Source of the DNA: Bettongia penicillata ogilbyi
Taxonomy: Eukaryota > Chordata > Mammalia > Diprotodontia > Potoroidae
Length of the DNA stretch: 64,000 nucleotides
Assembly: GCA_023548195.1 (NCBI GenBank)
Contig: JAJHZJ010000009.1
Coordinates: 5,482,715 to 5,546,714 of the forward strand
Direction: 5' to 3'
The notes beneath the pieces are model-generated. The model worked only from the letters and a program-made list of their open reading frames with translations. It was not told the origin of the DNA and did not search any database. This document shows, piece by piece, positions 62,700-64,000 of this stretch; position 1 is the stretch's first letter, and every line of letters begins with the position of its first letter. Position numbers and translations under genes: made by a program.

Positions 62700-62971
62700 T
62701 GAAGAGGCATGGTTAGACAACAATTCTTTAAAAATGGGAATTTTAGGCTCAGATTTAATCCAGTTCAGACTCCGTCTAGCTGGGATTCTATCTGGCCCAC
62801 TTGTGAATACAAGCATTACAAATGCTTAGGCTCCTTAAGAGGTAACCCAATTTGGCAAATCTTTAATAAATTTTATTTTCTTTGGCTTTAAGAAGGCTTG
62901 AGTCAAATTCATTCGAGCACAACCAGGACTGTTGGTATATTGGGGTCCCCGATCACCCCTCAACCTCATCA
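62700..62971 (+). repeat. Endogenous retrovirus 5' LTR (start uncertain)
   Basis: Carries a poly(A) signal AATAAA at 62865-62870 and ends ...ctcatca at 62971, four bases before the primer-binding site, as an LTR should. The 5' boundary is a guess at a TG near 62700; 272 bp would be short. The 3' LTR lies outside the window, so it cannot be aligned. Confidence 0.55.
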
Positions 62972-62975
62972 TTTA

Positions 62976-62993
62976 TGGTTCCCTGACGAGGAA
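62976..62993 (+). other. Retroviral primer-binding site, tRNA-Glu type
   Basis: tggttccctgacgaggaa. It matches 16 of 18 bases of the complement of the 3' end of tRNA-Glu(CTC), as I recall that tRNA. Glu-primed class I elements are known (for example HERV-E). Confidence 0.7.
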
Positions 62994-63390
62994 AAGCTGC
63001 TCATCTCAAGTTCTTTTGCTAAAACTGGAAGGTATGTAAGCCTCCCCCTCTCCCTATCCCCTACTTGCTCTCCAAGCACCTTGGAAGTGAATTTTCAGAC
63101 CTGGCTTCAGGTCCCAGTATCAGGCAAAGTCTCTGAACTTTCTAGGCACTAGAGAGTTAGAGACTCAGGTTATTGGTCCAGTGGCTGTGTTTGAGGCCGT
63201 GGACCTGGGCATACCCTCCAAAGCACAATTCTCTGAACTTTCTGGGCACTAGAAGTTTAGAGAAACATCAGTTAAGTGGGTGCCCAATTATTTTTGTTCT
63301 CTTGTTTTTTGGTTTTTGGTTTTTTTCTCAAGGCTTACTTCAACGTCCTCCTTTAAGGAGGTGGGGGAACTTCCAGCCCCACGGCAAGAA
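62994..63390 (+). other. Retroviral leader
   Basis: Between PBS and gag. It holds a consensus splice donor aag|gtatgt (GT at 63032-63033), a 23-bp direct repeat spaced exactly 100 bp (63131 and 63231), and a T/G-rich tract (63301-63328). Confidence 0.6.
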
Positions 63391-64000
63391 ATGGGACAAA
63401 ATTCATCAATTCCAAAGAACTTGCCTTTGGGTTGCCTTTTACAAAATTGGAAAAAAATTAACTTCTCTAAAGATCTTAAAAAGAAAAAGTTGATATTCTT
63501 TTCCAACACACTTTGGCCTCAGTATCACCTGGAGGACAACCAAGTGTGGCCCATATTTGGGACCTTACAATGTAATATCCTTTTACAATTACAATTATAT
63601 TGCCTCCAAAAGGGAAAATGGATTAGAAATTCCTTTTTCAAGGGCCTTTGTCAAACTCTCTCAGGACCCCATTCTCAGAACAGATTGTAAGATGCTTGTA
63701 GCTAGAGCTGTCCCACAAAAGGGAAATGGGGGTGAATTTGGATGTTTTAGATAACCCCCTGTTTATGGCTTCTAGGGTCTCAACCTCACCTCCTTCTCTA
63801 CCTCTGTTACTCCCATCCCAACACCCTCCCTCTCCTCTCCCCAACCTCTCCTGAGCCCTCCTCCAGCTCCCCAACCTCCTACTGCTCCCCCACCCCCCTG
63901 AGTCCTTCCACCTTCCCCTCAGCCACCTCTACCCCAACCTTTCCTTTACCCCAATCCCCCTCAATTCCTGCCTCATTTGCCTATTCTGTATCTCCTCCTG
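63391..64000 (+). pseudogene. gag: Endogenous gammaretrovirus-like gag, 5' part, broken
   Basis: The ATG at 63391 opens with MGQ, the myristoylation signal of Gag. The next 99 codons look like a gammaretroviral matrix domain: a basic KKK cluster, a conserved WPQY followed by LED, and WPIFGTLQ. The frame stops at TAA 63688-63690, but the matrix-like sequence continues in the next frame from about 63620 to a stop at 63752. There is therefore at least one frameshift in about 63605-63630. From about 63775 to the window edge the strand is proline/CT-rich, as in the p12-like linker between matrix and capsid, with further stops. Capsid, pol and env lie beyond 64000. Not a functional gene as it stands. 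Antisense to CHRNA7. Confidence 0.75.

Noticed and set aside
62941..62958. tggggtccccgatcaccc as an alternative retroviral primer site
   Set aside because: It does not match any tRNA 3' end I can recall, whereas the site at 62976 matches tRNA-Glu at 16 of 18 bases and follows a CA end.
63638..63874. Minus-strand glycine/arginine-rich ORF
   Set aside because: Shadow of the proline-coding CT-rich stretch of the endogenous gag on the other strand.

Overview
The window is vertebrate nuclear DNA, almost certainly from a marsupial. The evidence is the dense load of metatherian interspersed repeats: tRNA-headed CORE-SINEs, L2 fragments, hAT-type miniature elements and L1-family elements with a marsupial-type ORF1. 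The only host gene I can support is CHRNA7, the alpha-7 nicotinic acetylcholine receptor, on the minus strand. Exons 5 to 10 are present (45296 down to 20263). All five splice junctions inside the window are GT-AG, the phases join cleanly, and the 386 codons equal the corresponding part of the 502-residue human protein as I remember it. Exons 1-4 are not seen and should lie beyond 64000.

Layout. 1-20262 is the 3' flank of CHRNA7. It holds a decayed L1 (1-3425), inverted SINEs, a short interstitial telomere-like tract (6419-6456), an L2 split by a hAT element with matching 8-bp target duplications (7540-8102), a hAT MITE (10046-10242), a CT-rich microsatellite, and an internally deleted old L1 (15320-19065). 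20263-45296 holds the six coding exons separated by introns of about 2.7 to 10 kb. Intron 8 carries a young ORF1-only L1-derived element (32487-35328) with a perfect 12-bp target duplication and an ORF1 broken only by two in-frame TGA codons. 45297-64000 is intron 4 (partial). It holds L1, L2, SINE and L3/CR1 fragments, a repeat-free AT-rich block with homeobox-like motifs (51830-52160), a 99/100-bp tandem duplication (53356-53570), and at the right edge the 5' end of a class I (gamma-like) endogenous retrovirus. That provirus shows a 5' LTR, a primer-binding site resembling tRNA-Glu, a leader and the start of gag.

The receptor exons encode part of the ligand-binding domain (Cys-loop, loop B tryptophan, C-loop vicinal cysteines), the four membrane segments, the cytoplasmic loop and the C-terminus. 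The L1-derived element and the provirus are both antisense to CHRNA7. I found no other host protein-coding gene, RNA gene or CRISPR array. No genuinely new biological system is evident. The items most worth a second look are the ORF1-only element, the provirus edge, unusual CHRNA7 substitutions, and a GT repeat next to the exon 5 splice donor. Repeat boundaries are read by eye and are good to roughly 10-30 bases. Family names are from memory, not from a database search.
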